DNA from: Winogradskyella sp.
GTDB taxonomy: Bacteria; Bacteroidota; Bacteroidia; Flavobacteriales; Flavobacteriaceae
Assembly: GCA_030149115.1 (NCBI GenBank)
Contig: JASBSE010000162.1
Span: 1-6,628, forward strand
DNA: 6,628 nt
Direction of reading: 5' to 3'
A program made the translations under genes and the position numbers. Under the pieces are notes generated by a model, which saw only the letters and a program-made list of their open reading frames with translations, did not search any database and was not told the DNA's origin. Within the stretch, counting starts at the first letter, position 1. Every line of letters starts with the position of its first letter. This document shows, in pieces, positions 1-5,672 of this stretch.

Positions 1-15
1 TTAACTGCTGCATAA
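1..15 (+). CDS. Possible 3' tail of an upstream gene (partial)
   Basis: In frame 1 the first 15 bases read Leu-Thr-Ala-Ala-stop, and the TAA shares its last A with the ATG of the next gene (TAATG). Such an overlap is typical of translationally coupled genes in one operon. Five codons are far too few to identify a product, and an open frame this short occurs easily by chance. The call rests only on the stop/start overlap and on the lack of room for a promoter within the window. Confidence 0.25.
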   Translation, partial: LTAA

Positions 16-701
16 TGAAAACTATAATTGTTATAGGAGGAAGCAAAGGCATTGGTAAAGCCATAATTTCGTCTTTGCTTTCTTCTTATGATAACATTAT
101 TAATATTAGTAGAACTGAACCCGAAATTTCTGGTGGTAATGTAAAGCATTATTCTTGTGATATTCTCACGGATGATTTACCAGATATTGAAAGTACAGAC
201 GGGTTAGTTTATTGCCCTGGAAGCATTAATCTTAAACCTATAAACCGTTTAAGTATTGAAGATTTTCAGGACGATTTTAATATCAATGTTATTGGAGCTG
301 TAAAAGCGATTCAAAAATATTTACCGGCATTAAAGAAAGGAAATAATCCTTCTATTGTACTTTTCAGTACTGTTGCTGCAAAATTAGGAATGCCGTTTCA
401 CGCAAGTGTTGCTGCTTCAAAATCTGCTATTGAAGGTTTAACAAAATCTTTAGGAGCAGAATTAGCACCAACTATTAGAGTTAATGCTATTGCACCAACA
501 GTAACTGATACAGAGTTAGCTTCAAAACTTTTAAGGAATGATAGTATGGTTGAAAAAATGAACGAACGTCATCCACTTAAAAAATTCCTTCAACCTGAAG
601 AAGTTGCTGATATGGCTGCTTTTTTATTGTCTGATAAAGCTACTTCATTATCAGGACAAATTTTTGAAATGGATTGTGGAATCGTAAGTTTTAAACTTTA
701 A
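15..701 (+). CDS. Atypical short-chain dehydrogenase/reductase (SDR) without the catalytic Tyr
   Basis: A 228-residue Rossmann-fold protein of classical SDR length. The nucleotide-binding motif GGSKGIG is at residues 8-14. Arg33 after the second strand (ISRT) suggests NADP(H) rather than NAD(H). CPGS (67-70) replaces the usual NNAG, and Asn91 sits in the NINVIG helix motif. The active site is odd. Lys136 of YxxxK is present, but the Tyr position is Val132 (VAASK). The residue 13 positions upstream, usually the catalytic Ser, is Thr119, next to Ser118. The C-terminal part (RVNAIAP at 155-161, SGQIFEMDCG at 213-222) is normal SDR. The ATG at 15 gives a start right before the beta-alpha-beta motif. 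It is first in a tight run with TspO and SRPBCC genes. No substrate can be assigned. It may be a nonstandard reductase or a cofactor-binding protein without dehydrogenase activity. Fold assignment is firm; function is open. Confidence 0.93.
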   Translation: MKTIIVIGGSKGIGKAIISSLLSSYDNIINISRTEPEISGGNVKHYSCDILTDDLPDIESTDGLVYCPGSINLKPINRLSIEDFQDDFNINVIGAVKAIQKYLPALKKGNNPSIVLFSTVAAKLGMPFHASVAASKSAIEGLTKSLGAELAPTIRVNAIAPTVTDTELASKLLRNDSMVEKMNERHPLKKFLQPEEVADMAAFLLSDKATSLSGQIFEMDCGIVSFKL

Positions 702-707
702 TGTTTG

Positions 708-1172
708 ATGAAAAAAATCCAATATCTTATACTGTTTTTAGTCATTAACTTCGGTGGTTTAGCCTTAGGAAGCTGGCTGATGGATAATGGACCAACTTCT
801 GATTGGTATTTAAGTTTAAATAAAGCTCCTTGGACTCCATCTGGCTGGTTATTTGGTGTGGCGTGGAGTACAATTATGGTATGTTTCTCTTGGTATTTAG
901 CAGAGCTGTTTATACTGAGAGCTTCAAAATATTTATGGATGATATATGTGTTTCAGGTCGTTTTGAATGTTGGCTGGAACTATGTATTTTTTAATCAACA
1001 TTTAACCACTGTCGGGCTTGGAGTGATTATCCTACTAACCTTAGTTATTTTTTATTTATTCATCACATTTAGAAGTGATCGATTGAAATATGCCAAATAC
1101 CTACTTCTACCCTATATCATTTGGTTGTGCATTGCCACTTCACTAAATGCTTACATCGTTTTAAACAACTAA
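708..1172 (+). CDS. tspO: TspO/MBR family tryptophan-rich membrane protein
   Basis: A 154-residue hydrophobic protein of TspO (peripheral benzodiazepine receptor) size, with about five predicted membrane helices (near residues 5-25, 45-68, 76-96, 101-121 and 131-150). Family hallmarks are visible: WYLSLNKAPWTP (33-44), GWLFGVAWSTIM (46-57), the LNVGWNYVFF segment (86-95) and LPYIIWLCIATSLNAYIVLNN (134-154). Bacterial TspO proteins bind porphyrins and are linked to light-dependent, oxidative or stress responses; some break down protoporphyrin IX in light. I chose ATG at 708, six bases after the SDR stop. A TTG three bases earlier and an out-of-frame ATG at 701-703 that overlaps the SDR stop are less likely starts. 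The SRPBCC gene follows after 2 nt. Family assignment is secure; the ligand is unknown. Confidence 0.95.
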   Translation: MKKIQYLILFLVINFGGLALGSWLMDNGPTSDWYLSLNKAPWTPSGWLFGVAWSTIMVCFSWYLAELFILRASKYLWMIYVFQVVLNVGWNYVFFNQHLTTVGLGVIILLTLVIFYLFITFRSDRLKYAKYLLLPYIIWLCIATSLNAYIVLNN

Positions 1173-1174
1173 AC

Positions 1175-1636
1175 ATGAAAATTTACACCTTACATAAAAA
1201 GCAGAATTTACCAATTTCTGTAGATGAAGCATGGGATTTTTTATCCGACCCAAGAAATTTAAAAACCATTACTCCAGATTATATGGGTTTTCATATACTC
1301 TCTGGTGCCGATAGACCAATGTTTCCCGGACAAATTATTCAATATATTGTTACGCCTGTTTTAGGAATTAAAACAAAATGGGTAACAGAAATTACACACG
1401 TTAAGGATAAAGCATATTTTGTAGATGAACAACGTTTTGGACCTTATTCCCTTTGGCATCATAAACATTTTATAAAACCTATTGAAGGTGGTATAGAGAT
1501 GGAAGATATTATAGATTATAAAGTTCCTATGGGTATTTTGGGTCAAATGGTGCATCCTATTTTGGTAAAGCCAAAACTTGAAGAAATTTTTAATTACAGA
1601 ACAACAAAGCTTGAAGAGTTGTTTGGAAAGTATTAA
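1175..1636 (+). CDS. SRPBCC (START-like) family ligand-binding protein
   Basis: A 153-residue soluble protein that matches the SRPBCC/START helix-grip fold, in the branch annotated as ligand-binding SRPBCC proteins (COG4276-like). Visible landmarks are the N-terminal strand followed by LPISVDEAWDFLSDPRNLKT (12-31), ITPDYMGFHIL (32-42), a GPYSLWHHKHFI strand (89-100), GGIEMEDIIDYKVPMG (105-120) and a long C-terminal amphipathic helix (about 132-151, KPKLEEIFNYRTTKLEELF). No signal peptide is seen, so it should be cytoplasmic. The fold binds hydrophobic ligands in a deep cavity; the ligand here cannot be read from the sequence. Its place directly after tspO suggests, as inference, that it handles a hydrophobic molecule such as a tetrapyrrole or isoprenoid. 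I start at ATG 1175, 2 nt after the TspO stop. An in-frame extension back to 1121 lies inside tspO and does not look like protein. Confidence 0.88.
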   Translation: MKIYTLHKKQNLPISVDEAWDFLSDPRNLKTITPDYMGFHILSGADRPMFPGQIIQYIVTPVLGIKTKWVTEITHVKDKAYFVDEQRFGPYSLWHHKHFIKPIEGGIEMEDIIDYKVPMGILGQMVHPILVKPKLEEIFNYRTTKLEELFGKY

Positions 1637-1643
1637 TTAGAAC

Positions 1644-1727
1644 CGTCATTGCGAAGGAAGCATGACTGAAGCAATCCTTTGATGAAACAGATAGCCACGT
1701 TGCTCGTTCCTCTCTCCTCGCTATAAC
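1644..1727. repeat. REP-like imperfect inverted repeat between SRPBCC gene and photolyase
   Basis: The left arm starts CGTCATTGCGAAGGAAG (1644-1660) and continues to GAAGCAATC (1668-1676). The right arm has GATAGCCAC (1690-1698) and CTCTCCTCGCTATAAC (1712-1727). Pairing the outer arms gives about 11 of 17 matches, and the inner arms 6 of 9, so this is a degenerate palindrome. The left arm resembles the CGTCATTGCGA...GAAGCAATC repeats that are scattered between genes in many Bacteroidota and other bacterial genomes; I recall this from general knowledge and have not searched. It is more GC-rich than the flanking DNA and fills most of the 107-nt gap. On mRNA it could fold and affect readthrough or stability ahead of the photolyase gene. 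Confidence 0.6.
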
Positions 1728-1743
1728 ACTATCAACATAAAGC

Positions 1744-3048
1744 ATGAGCGAAAAAATAAACATATTTTGGTTTCGTAGAGACCTTAGACTAGATGATAAC
1801 GTAGGATTTTATGAAGCCTTAAAAGGCGAACATCCTGTTTTACCAATTTTTATTTTCGATTCTGAGATATTAGACAAATTACCTGAGGATGATGCTCGTG
1901 TTACTTTTATACACGAAACCTTGCAAAACATGAGACAAACCTTGCAAGATGAACATAGCAGCAGTATTGCCATATATCATGGTAAACCGATTGAAATCTA
2001 CAAGCAACTCACTAAAGACTTTAATATTAATACTGTTTACACCAATCATGATTATGAACCTTATGCAAAGGAACGCGACGAAGAAATTCAATCCTTTTTA
2101 AAAACACAAAATATTGAATTTAAAACATTCAAAGATCAAGTAATTTTTGAAAAGGACGAAGTAGTCAAAAGTGATGGTGATCCTTATGTGGTCTACACTC
2201 CTTATATGAAAACTTGGAAAGAGAAATTCAAAACCATTGATTTAGAAATTTTTTACACTAATGAATATCTAAACAATTTAATAGAGCATACACGCTTACC
2301 TAATCTAAGTTTATCTGATATCGGTTTTACAAAGTCAAAACAAGAGATAGCGGATTATGATGTTACACCAACACTGATTCAAGACTACGAAGACACTCGA
2401 AATTTCCCAGCTAAAGACGGCACCTCTCGTTTAGGACCTCACCTTCGTTTTGGAACAGTAAGTGTCCGTAAAATGGTAAAAAAAGCTATTGCTGAAAAAA
2501 ATGAAGTCTTTTGGCAAGAACTGATTTGGCGTGAGTTCTTTATGCAAATCCTGTGGCATTTTCCACATACGGTAGATAAGGCTTTTAAAGCTAAATATGA
2601 CCGAATTGAATGGAGAAATAATGAAAAGGAATTCAAAACGTGGTGTGAAGGAAAAACCGGTTACCCTCTAGTTGATGCTGGAATGCGAGAATTAAACGAA
2701 ACAGGTTTTATGCACAATAGAGTACGCATGCTGGTTGGTAGCTTTTTGTGCAAACACTTACTTATAGATTGGCGTTGGGGAGAAGCGTATTTTGCAGAAA
2801 AACTACACGATTACGAAATGGCAAGCAATGTTGGTAATTGGCAATGGGTTGCTGGCTCTGGTGTAGATGCTGCTCCTTATTTTAGAATTTTTAATCCAAC
2901 GACTCAAATTCAGAAGTTTGACAAAGAACATCACTACATAAAAAAGTGGGTTCCAGAATATCAAGAACTCACTTATCCTAAACCTATGGTAGATCATAAA
3001 AAAGCTAGAGAGCGCTGTTTAGCAACATACAAGACTGCACTAAATTAA
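1744..3048 (+). CDS. phrB: Deoxyribodipyrimidine photolyase, class I CPD type
   Basis: A 434-residue flavoprotein that splits cyclobutane pyrimidine dimers with blue/near-UV light. The N-terminal antenna domain opens with FWFRRDLRLDDN (8-19). The FAD domain has TSRLGPHLRFG (227-237), WQELIWREFF (257-266), GKTGYPLVDAGMREL (303-317), MHNRVRM (323-329) and NWQWVAGSGVDAAPYFRIFNP (365-385). By alignment to E. coli PhrB, the electron-transfer Trp triad W306/W359/W382 maps to W290, W343 and W366. The FAD-N5 contact N378 maps to N362, and lesion contacts E274, W277, N341 and M345 map to E259, W262, N325 and M329. These conserved residues support real repair activity rather than a cryptochrome. The antenna cofactor cannot be decided. 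The gene follows the SDR-tspO-SRPBCC run after 107 nt and ends before an intrinsic terminator. It may be co-transcribed or have its own promoter; I could not find a convincing one. Confidence 0.97.
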   Translation: MSEKINIFWFRRDLRLDDNVGFYEALKGEHPVLPIFIFDSEILDKLPEDDARVTFIHETLQNMRQTLQDEHSSSIAIYHGKPIEIYKQLTKDFNINTVYTNHDYEPYAKERDEEIQSFLKTQNIEFKTFKDQVIFEKDEVVKSDGDPYVVYTPYMKTWKEKFKTIDLEIFYTNEYLNNLIEHTRLPNLSLSDIGFTKSKQEIADYDVTPTLIQDYEDTRNFPAKDGTSRLGPHLRFGTVSVRKMVKKAIAEKNEVFWQELIWREFFMQILWHFPHTVDKAFKAKYDRIEWRNNEKEFKTWCEGKTGYPLVDAGMRELNETGFMHNRVRMLVGSFLCKHLLIDWRWGEAYFAEKLHDYEMASNVGNWQWVAGSGVDAAPYFRIFNPTTQIQKFDKEHHYIKKWVPEYQELTYPKPMVDHKKARERCLATYKTALN

Positions 3049-3093
3049 TTTATTTCCCAACACAATAAACTGAAAATCTTAACGTTGCAAATA

Positions 3094-3112
3094 TTAAGAC
3101 TTTATGTCTTAA
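3094..3112. repeat. Short perfect inverted repeat downstream of the photolyase
   Basis: TTAAGAC (3094-3100) and GTCTTAA (3106-3112) pair perfectly around a 5-nt loop. The stem is AT-rich and has no T-tract after it, so it is not a good terminator alone. It may be a stabilising 3' hairpin in the photolyase mRNA or a chance palindrome in AT-rich DNA. Confidence 0.3.
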
Positions 3113-3142
3113 CAGAAATAACCATTTCAATAAACAATTTTT

Positions 3143-3175
3143 AAACCCTGAATAATCTTCAGGGTTTTGTTTTAA
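3143..3175 (+). terminator. Intrinsic terminator of the photolyase transcript
   Basis: A perfect 10-bp stem, AAACCCTGAA (3143-3152) with TTCAGGGTTT (3158-3167), closes a 5-nt loop and runs into a T-rich tract (TGTTTT, 3168-3173). On the + strand this is a standard Rho-independent terminator, 95 nt after the photolyase stop. On the opposite strand the hairpin is followed by A-rich sequence, so it should work mainly for the + strand. Confidence 0.85.
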
Positions 3176-3210
3176 TAAAAAAGCTTCAAATTAAAGTATT
3201 TGAAGCTTTT
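3173..3210 (-). terminator. Intrinsic terminator of the DUF4290-murA transcript
   Basis: A 13-bp perfect inverted repeat pairs AAAAGCTTCAAAT (3179-3191) with ATTTGAAGCTTTT (3198-3210) around a 6-nt loop. Read on the - strand, the hairpin ends in six Ts (complement of 3177-3182) followed by ATTAAA. It lies about 20 nt after the murA stop. It sits directly beside the + strand terminator, giving each converging transcript its own stop. Only weak T-richness follows on the + strand, so any bidirectional role is secondary. Confidence 0.85.
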
Positions 3211-3231
3211 GATTCTTTTATCGAATAATTT

Positions 3232-4548
3232 CTAATTACCAGGAACGCGCTCTATCCTAGCTCCAATAGCTCTAAGACGTTCATCTATATCCTCGTAACC
3301 ACGATCTATCTGTTCTATATTATGAATTGTAGATGTTCCTTTTGCAGATAATGCAGCAATTAACAACGAAATACCAGCTCTAATATCAGGCGATGTCATT
3401 GTTGTTGCTTTTAGTGTAGATTTAAAGTCATGTCCGATTACGGTTGCTCTATGTGGATCACAAAGTATAATTTTTGCTCCCATATCAATCAACTTATCCA
3501 CGAAAAATAAACGACTTTCAAACATCTTTTGATGAACTAGTACTTCACCTCTAGCCTGCGTTGCTATTACTAAAACAATACTTAGCAAATCTGGTGTAAA
3601 TCCTGGCCAAGGTGCATCTGCTATTGTTAGAATAGAGCCATCTATATAGTTCTGAATTTGGTATCCATCTGTATGTGCAGGAATATGAATATCATCACCT
3701 TGTTGCTCTACAGTAATTCCTAATTTTCTAAATACTGATGGTATTTGCCCTAAATCGTCCCAACTTACATCTTCTATGGTCAACTCACTTTTGGTCATAG
3801 CAGCTAAACCAATCCAACTACCAATTTCAATCATATCTGGTAGCATTTTGTGTTCGGTACCACCTAGGCTTTCTACACCATCAATAATGAGCATATTAGA
3901 ACCAATACCCGAGATTTTGGCACCCATTCTATTTAGCATTTTACACAACTGCTGTAAATAAGGTTCACAAGCCGCATTGTAAATTGTTGTTCTCCCTTTA
4001 GCTAAAACGGCAGCCATAACAATGTTTGCCGTACCTGTTACAGAGGCTTCGTCTAAAAGCATGTATGTGCCTTTAAGCTCATCTGCTTCTACACCATAAA
4101 AATAGTCTTCTCTATTGTATCTGAATTTCGCGCCAAGATTTATAAAACCTTCAAAATGGGTATCTAAACGTCTACGACCAATTTTATCACCACCTGGTTT
4201 TGGGATATATCCTTTACCAAAACGTCCTAATAATGGACCAACAATCATTATAGAGCCACGCAACCCTCTTCCATCTTCTTTAAATTCTGCAGATTCTAGG
4301 TACTTTAAATTTACTTCGTCAGCCTTAAAACTGTAAGATCCTTTACCTAACTTTTCAACTTTTACACCTAGTTTCTTCAACAATGCTATAAGTTTATTGA
4401 CATCAATAATATCTGGAATATTATTAATGATAACAGTTTCTGAAGTCAACAAAACCGCACAAAGTATTTGCAAGGCTTCATTTTTAGCTCCTTGAGGTTT
4501 TATGGATCCTTTAAGTTGATGTCCGCCTTCTATTTTAAATGTACTCAT
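3232..4548 (-). CDS. murA: UDP-N-acetylglucosamine 1-carboxyvinyltransferase, Asp-type active site
   Basis: MurA transfers enolpyruvate from PEP to UDP-GlcNAc, the first committed step of peptidoglycan synthesis, in the cytoplasm. The protein has 438 residues (E. coli 419) and the two-domain EPSP-synthase fold. Landmarks are Lys22-Asn23 in GAKNEALQIL, RGSIMIVGPLLGRFG (97-111), the active-site loop PGGDKIGRRRLDTH (118-131), ADAPWPGFTPD (310-320), DIRAG (388-392) and IDRGYEDI (414-421). By alignment, E. coli R120, D305, R371 and R397 map to R126, D320, R390 and R416. The loop Cys115 of E. coli is Asp121 here (codon GAT, complement of 4186-4188). Such Cys-to-Asp enzymes in other bacteria stay active and are insensitive to fosfomycin. 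The gene lies 6 nt after the DUF4290 gene and is probably in the same transcript. Confidence 0.98.
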   Translation of the reverse strand: MSTFKIEGGHQLKGSIKPQGAKNEALQILCAVLLTSETVIINNIPDIIDVNKLIALLKKLGVKVEKLGKGSYSFKADEVNLKYLESAEFKEDGRGLRGSIMIVGPLLGRFGKGYIPKPGGDKIGRRRLDTHFEGFINLGAKFRYNREDYFYGVEADELKGTYMLLDEASVTGTANIVMAAVLAKGRTTIYNAACEPYLQQLCKMLNRMGAKISGIGSNMLIIDGVESLGGTEHKMLPDMIEIGSWIGLAAMTKSELTIEDVSWDDLGQIPSVFRKLGITVEQQGDDIHIPAHTDGYQIQNYIDGSILTIADAPWPGFTPDLLSIVLVIATQARGEVLVHQKMFESRLFFVDKLIDMGAKIILCDPHRATVIGHDFKSTLKATTMTSPDIRAGISLLIAALSAKGTSTIHNIEQIDRGYEDIDERLRAIGARIERVPGN

Positions 4549-4554
4549 TCGTTA

Positions 4555-5199
4555 TTAGTAACGTTTACGGTTGTTAGAATATTTCTTTTTGGACTTTTTA
4601 GAATTGTTCTTATTGCCATACTTAGATTTAGTACGCATTAAACTAGAAGAATCACTAAGATCCTCTTCGCTATTCTTCAAGTTAATTTTACCATTAGATA
4701 ATTCAAACAAATGATCGAAAATAACATTATCCTCTACGCTATCTTTATTCCAATTGAGGTAACATTTTTTCATGTGATTTGCAATGGTGTAAATCAATGC
4801 TTCTTTCATATCACCTTCTTCCCAAGTACATGCAACATCTATCATTGTTTTTATGTTATTTCCATAAAAGCGATATTTTGGATGGTTCTGAGGGTATTTT
4901 AGAGGATCTGGACCTGCACTTAGCTCTTCACGGGATGGCTTTGGATAAGGAGAATCTGCATCCAATTCAAAATCTGCCATAATAAACAACTGATCCCATA
5001 ATTTATGCTGAAAATCTGGCACATCTCTTAAGTGAGGTTGCAGATTTCCCATTACAGAAATAATAGCTTTGGCTAACTTGTTTCTTTCTTCTTTAGTCTC
5101 GCGAGTCTTAGCATGAGTTATCATTTTTTGTAAATGACGTCCATACTCTGGAATTATCAAATGTTCGCGCTCTGTGTTGTATTCTAAATTATCAATCAA
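4555..5199 (-). CDS. DUF4290 family protein, TTG start
   Basis: A 214-residue protein that I recognise as DUF4290, a family found in Bacteroidota and commonly next to murA; its function is unknown. The conserved part includes LEYNTEREHLIIPEYGRHLQKMI (from residue 5), then VPDFQHKLWDQLFIM (60-74), YPKPSREEL (85-93) and YPQNHPKYRFYGNNIK (102-117). It looks mainly helical, with no signal peptide or membrane segment. From about residue 175 the tail is low-complexity: first acidic/Ser-rich, then very basic and Asn/Ser-rich (about 188-214), suggesting a disordered region that could bind nucleic acid or acidic surfaces. The start is TTG at 5199-5197: the in-frame codons upstream hold no ATG before a TAA. 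The short spacing to murA suggests translational coupling and a possible link to cell-wall synthesis. Confidence 0.93.
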   Translation of the reverse strand: MIDNLEYNTEREHLIIPEYGRHLQKMITHAKTRETKEERNKLAKAIISVMGNLQPHLRDVPDFQHKLWDQLFIMADFELDADSPYPKPSREELSAGPDPLKYPQNHPKYRFYGNNIKTMIDVACTWEEGDMKEALIYTIANHMKKCYLNWNKDSVEDNVIFDHLFELSNGKINLKNSEEDLSDSSSLMRTKSKYGNKNNSKKSKKKYSNNRKRY

Positions 5200-5252
5200 A
5201 ATGTAAAAATGTGTAGTAAATTATATAAACCCGAAGTTTCTAGGTTTTGTCG

Positions 5253-5280
5253 CAAAGTACAAAAAAATAGCTAGGTTCAA
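5253..5280 (-). promoter_or_regulatory. Candidate Bacteroidota promoter for DUF4290-murA
   Basis: On the - strand, TTG (5280-5278) is followed after 18 nt by TACTTTG (5259-5253). This is close to the Bacteroidota consensus TTTG / TAnnTTTG, with one base missing in the -7 box. Transcription would begin around 5246-5248, leaving a leader of about 45-50 nt before the TTG start of DUF4290. It lies in the 88-nt gap after the DUF493 gene. Position and match are plausible but not proven. Confidence 0.5.
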
Positions 5281-5287
5281 GGAAATT

Positions 5288-5581
5288 TTATAGAGAAATT
5301 ACTCCTTCAACTTTTTCACCTACTTCCTTATATTTGGCGATAACTGCATCAGGATTTTTCATTCTTACATTAACGGATACACTTGTGTATTTACCGTTCT
5401 TAGATGGTCTTGTATTAATTACTGCACCTGTATGATTAAATAGTGCCTTTACTTCTTCTATTTTTGAAGTCTCAGAAATGACTATAAATTTATATAAATA
5501 TTCCGTTGGCCAAAGTGCTGTATCTTGTAATTGTGACTTTAGCTTTTTGTAAAATTCTTCCGATTTTTTATTCTTATCCAT
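5288..5581 (-). CDS. DUF493 (YbeD-like) family protein
   Basis: A 97-residue cytoplasmic protein matching the DUF493 family, which has a small ACT-like/ferredoxin-like alpha-beta fold. Landmarks are a short charged N-terminal helix (KSEEFYKKLKSQL, 6-18), the family segment WPTEYLYKFIVI (24-35), and the strand SKNGKYTSVSVNVRMKNPD (60-78) followed by a helix and a C-terminal strand ending GVISL. In E. coli the homologue YbeD has no settled biochemical role; a regulatory ligand- or protein-binding role is only inferred from the fold. The ATG at 5581 is 18 nt from a perfect TATCTTTG box. The gene diverges from the P-loop ATPase gene and is followed after 88 nt by DUF4290. Confidence 0.92.
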   Translation of the reverse strand: MDKNKKSEEFYKKLKSQLQDTALWPTEYLYKFIVISETSKIEEVKALFNHTGAVINTRPSKNGKYTSVSVNVRMKNPDAVIAKYKEVGEKVEGVISL

Positions 5582-5599
5582 TATCGATTTTTATTAATG

Positions 5600-5607
5600 C
5601 AAAGATA
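5600..5607 (-). promoter_or_regulatory. Bacteroidota-type -7 box upstream of the DUF493 gene
   Basis: On the - strand, positions 5607-5600 read TATCTTTG, an exact match to TAnnTTTG. It lies 18 nt before the DUF493 ATG, so the leader would be about 10-12 nt. I see no TTG at the expected -33 spacing, so only the -7 half is supported. The 5582-5672 divergent gap must also hold any promoter for the ATPase gene; I found no clear + strand match. Confidence 0.5.
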
Positions 5608-5672
5608 CATCTTACTTTACATTTTTGGTTTTAATTTTTTATCACGATTTTTACTGCAAAAATACTGCCAAT

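Noticed and set aside
705..707. TTG as start of tspO
   Set aside because: ATG follows directly at 708 and gives the expected MKK-type hydrophobic N-terminus.
1121..1174. In-frame N-terminal extension of the SRPBCC gene by 18 residues
   Set aside because: It lies inside the 3' end of tspO, is Cys/His-rich without family resemblance, and the ATG at 1175 sits 2 nt after the tspO stop.
1672..1683. Possible -7 box (AATCCTTTG) for a photolyase promoter
   Set aside because: It lacks the leading TA, has no TTG at the right distance, and belongs to the REP-like arm.
1641..1730. tRNA or small structured RNA in the gap before the photolyase
   Set aside because: The GC-rich stretch folds only as one imperfect palindrome; there is no cloverleaf, anticodon arm or CCA-end pattern.
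1361..2997. Four - strand open frames of 64-70 codons inside the SRPBCC and photolyase genes
   Set aside because: They lie antisense to clear coding sequence and have no coherent domain content.
3776..4336. Open frames on the + strand inside murA (61 and 73 codons)
   Set aside because: They are antisense shadows of a well-conserved murA frame with no recognisable protein features.
4711..4982. Open frames on the + strand inside the DUF4290 gene
   Set aside because: They overlap each other and the DUF4290 frame, and show Cys/Phe/His-rich noise composition.
5625..5672. Sixteen-residue N-terminal extension of the P-loop ATPase
   Set aside because: It starts at another TTG, overlaps the divergent promoter region, has no family-like residues, and would put an unusual segment before the Walker A strand.
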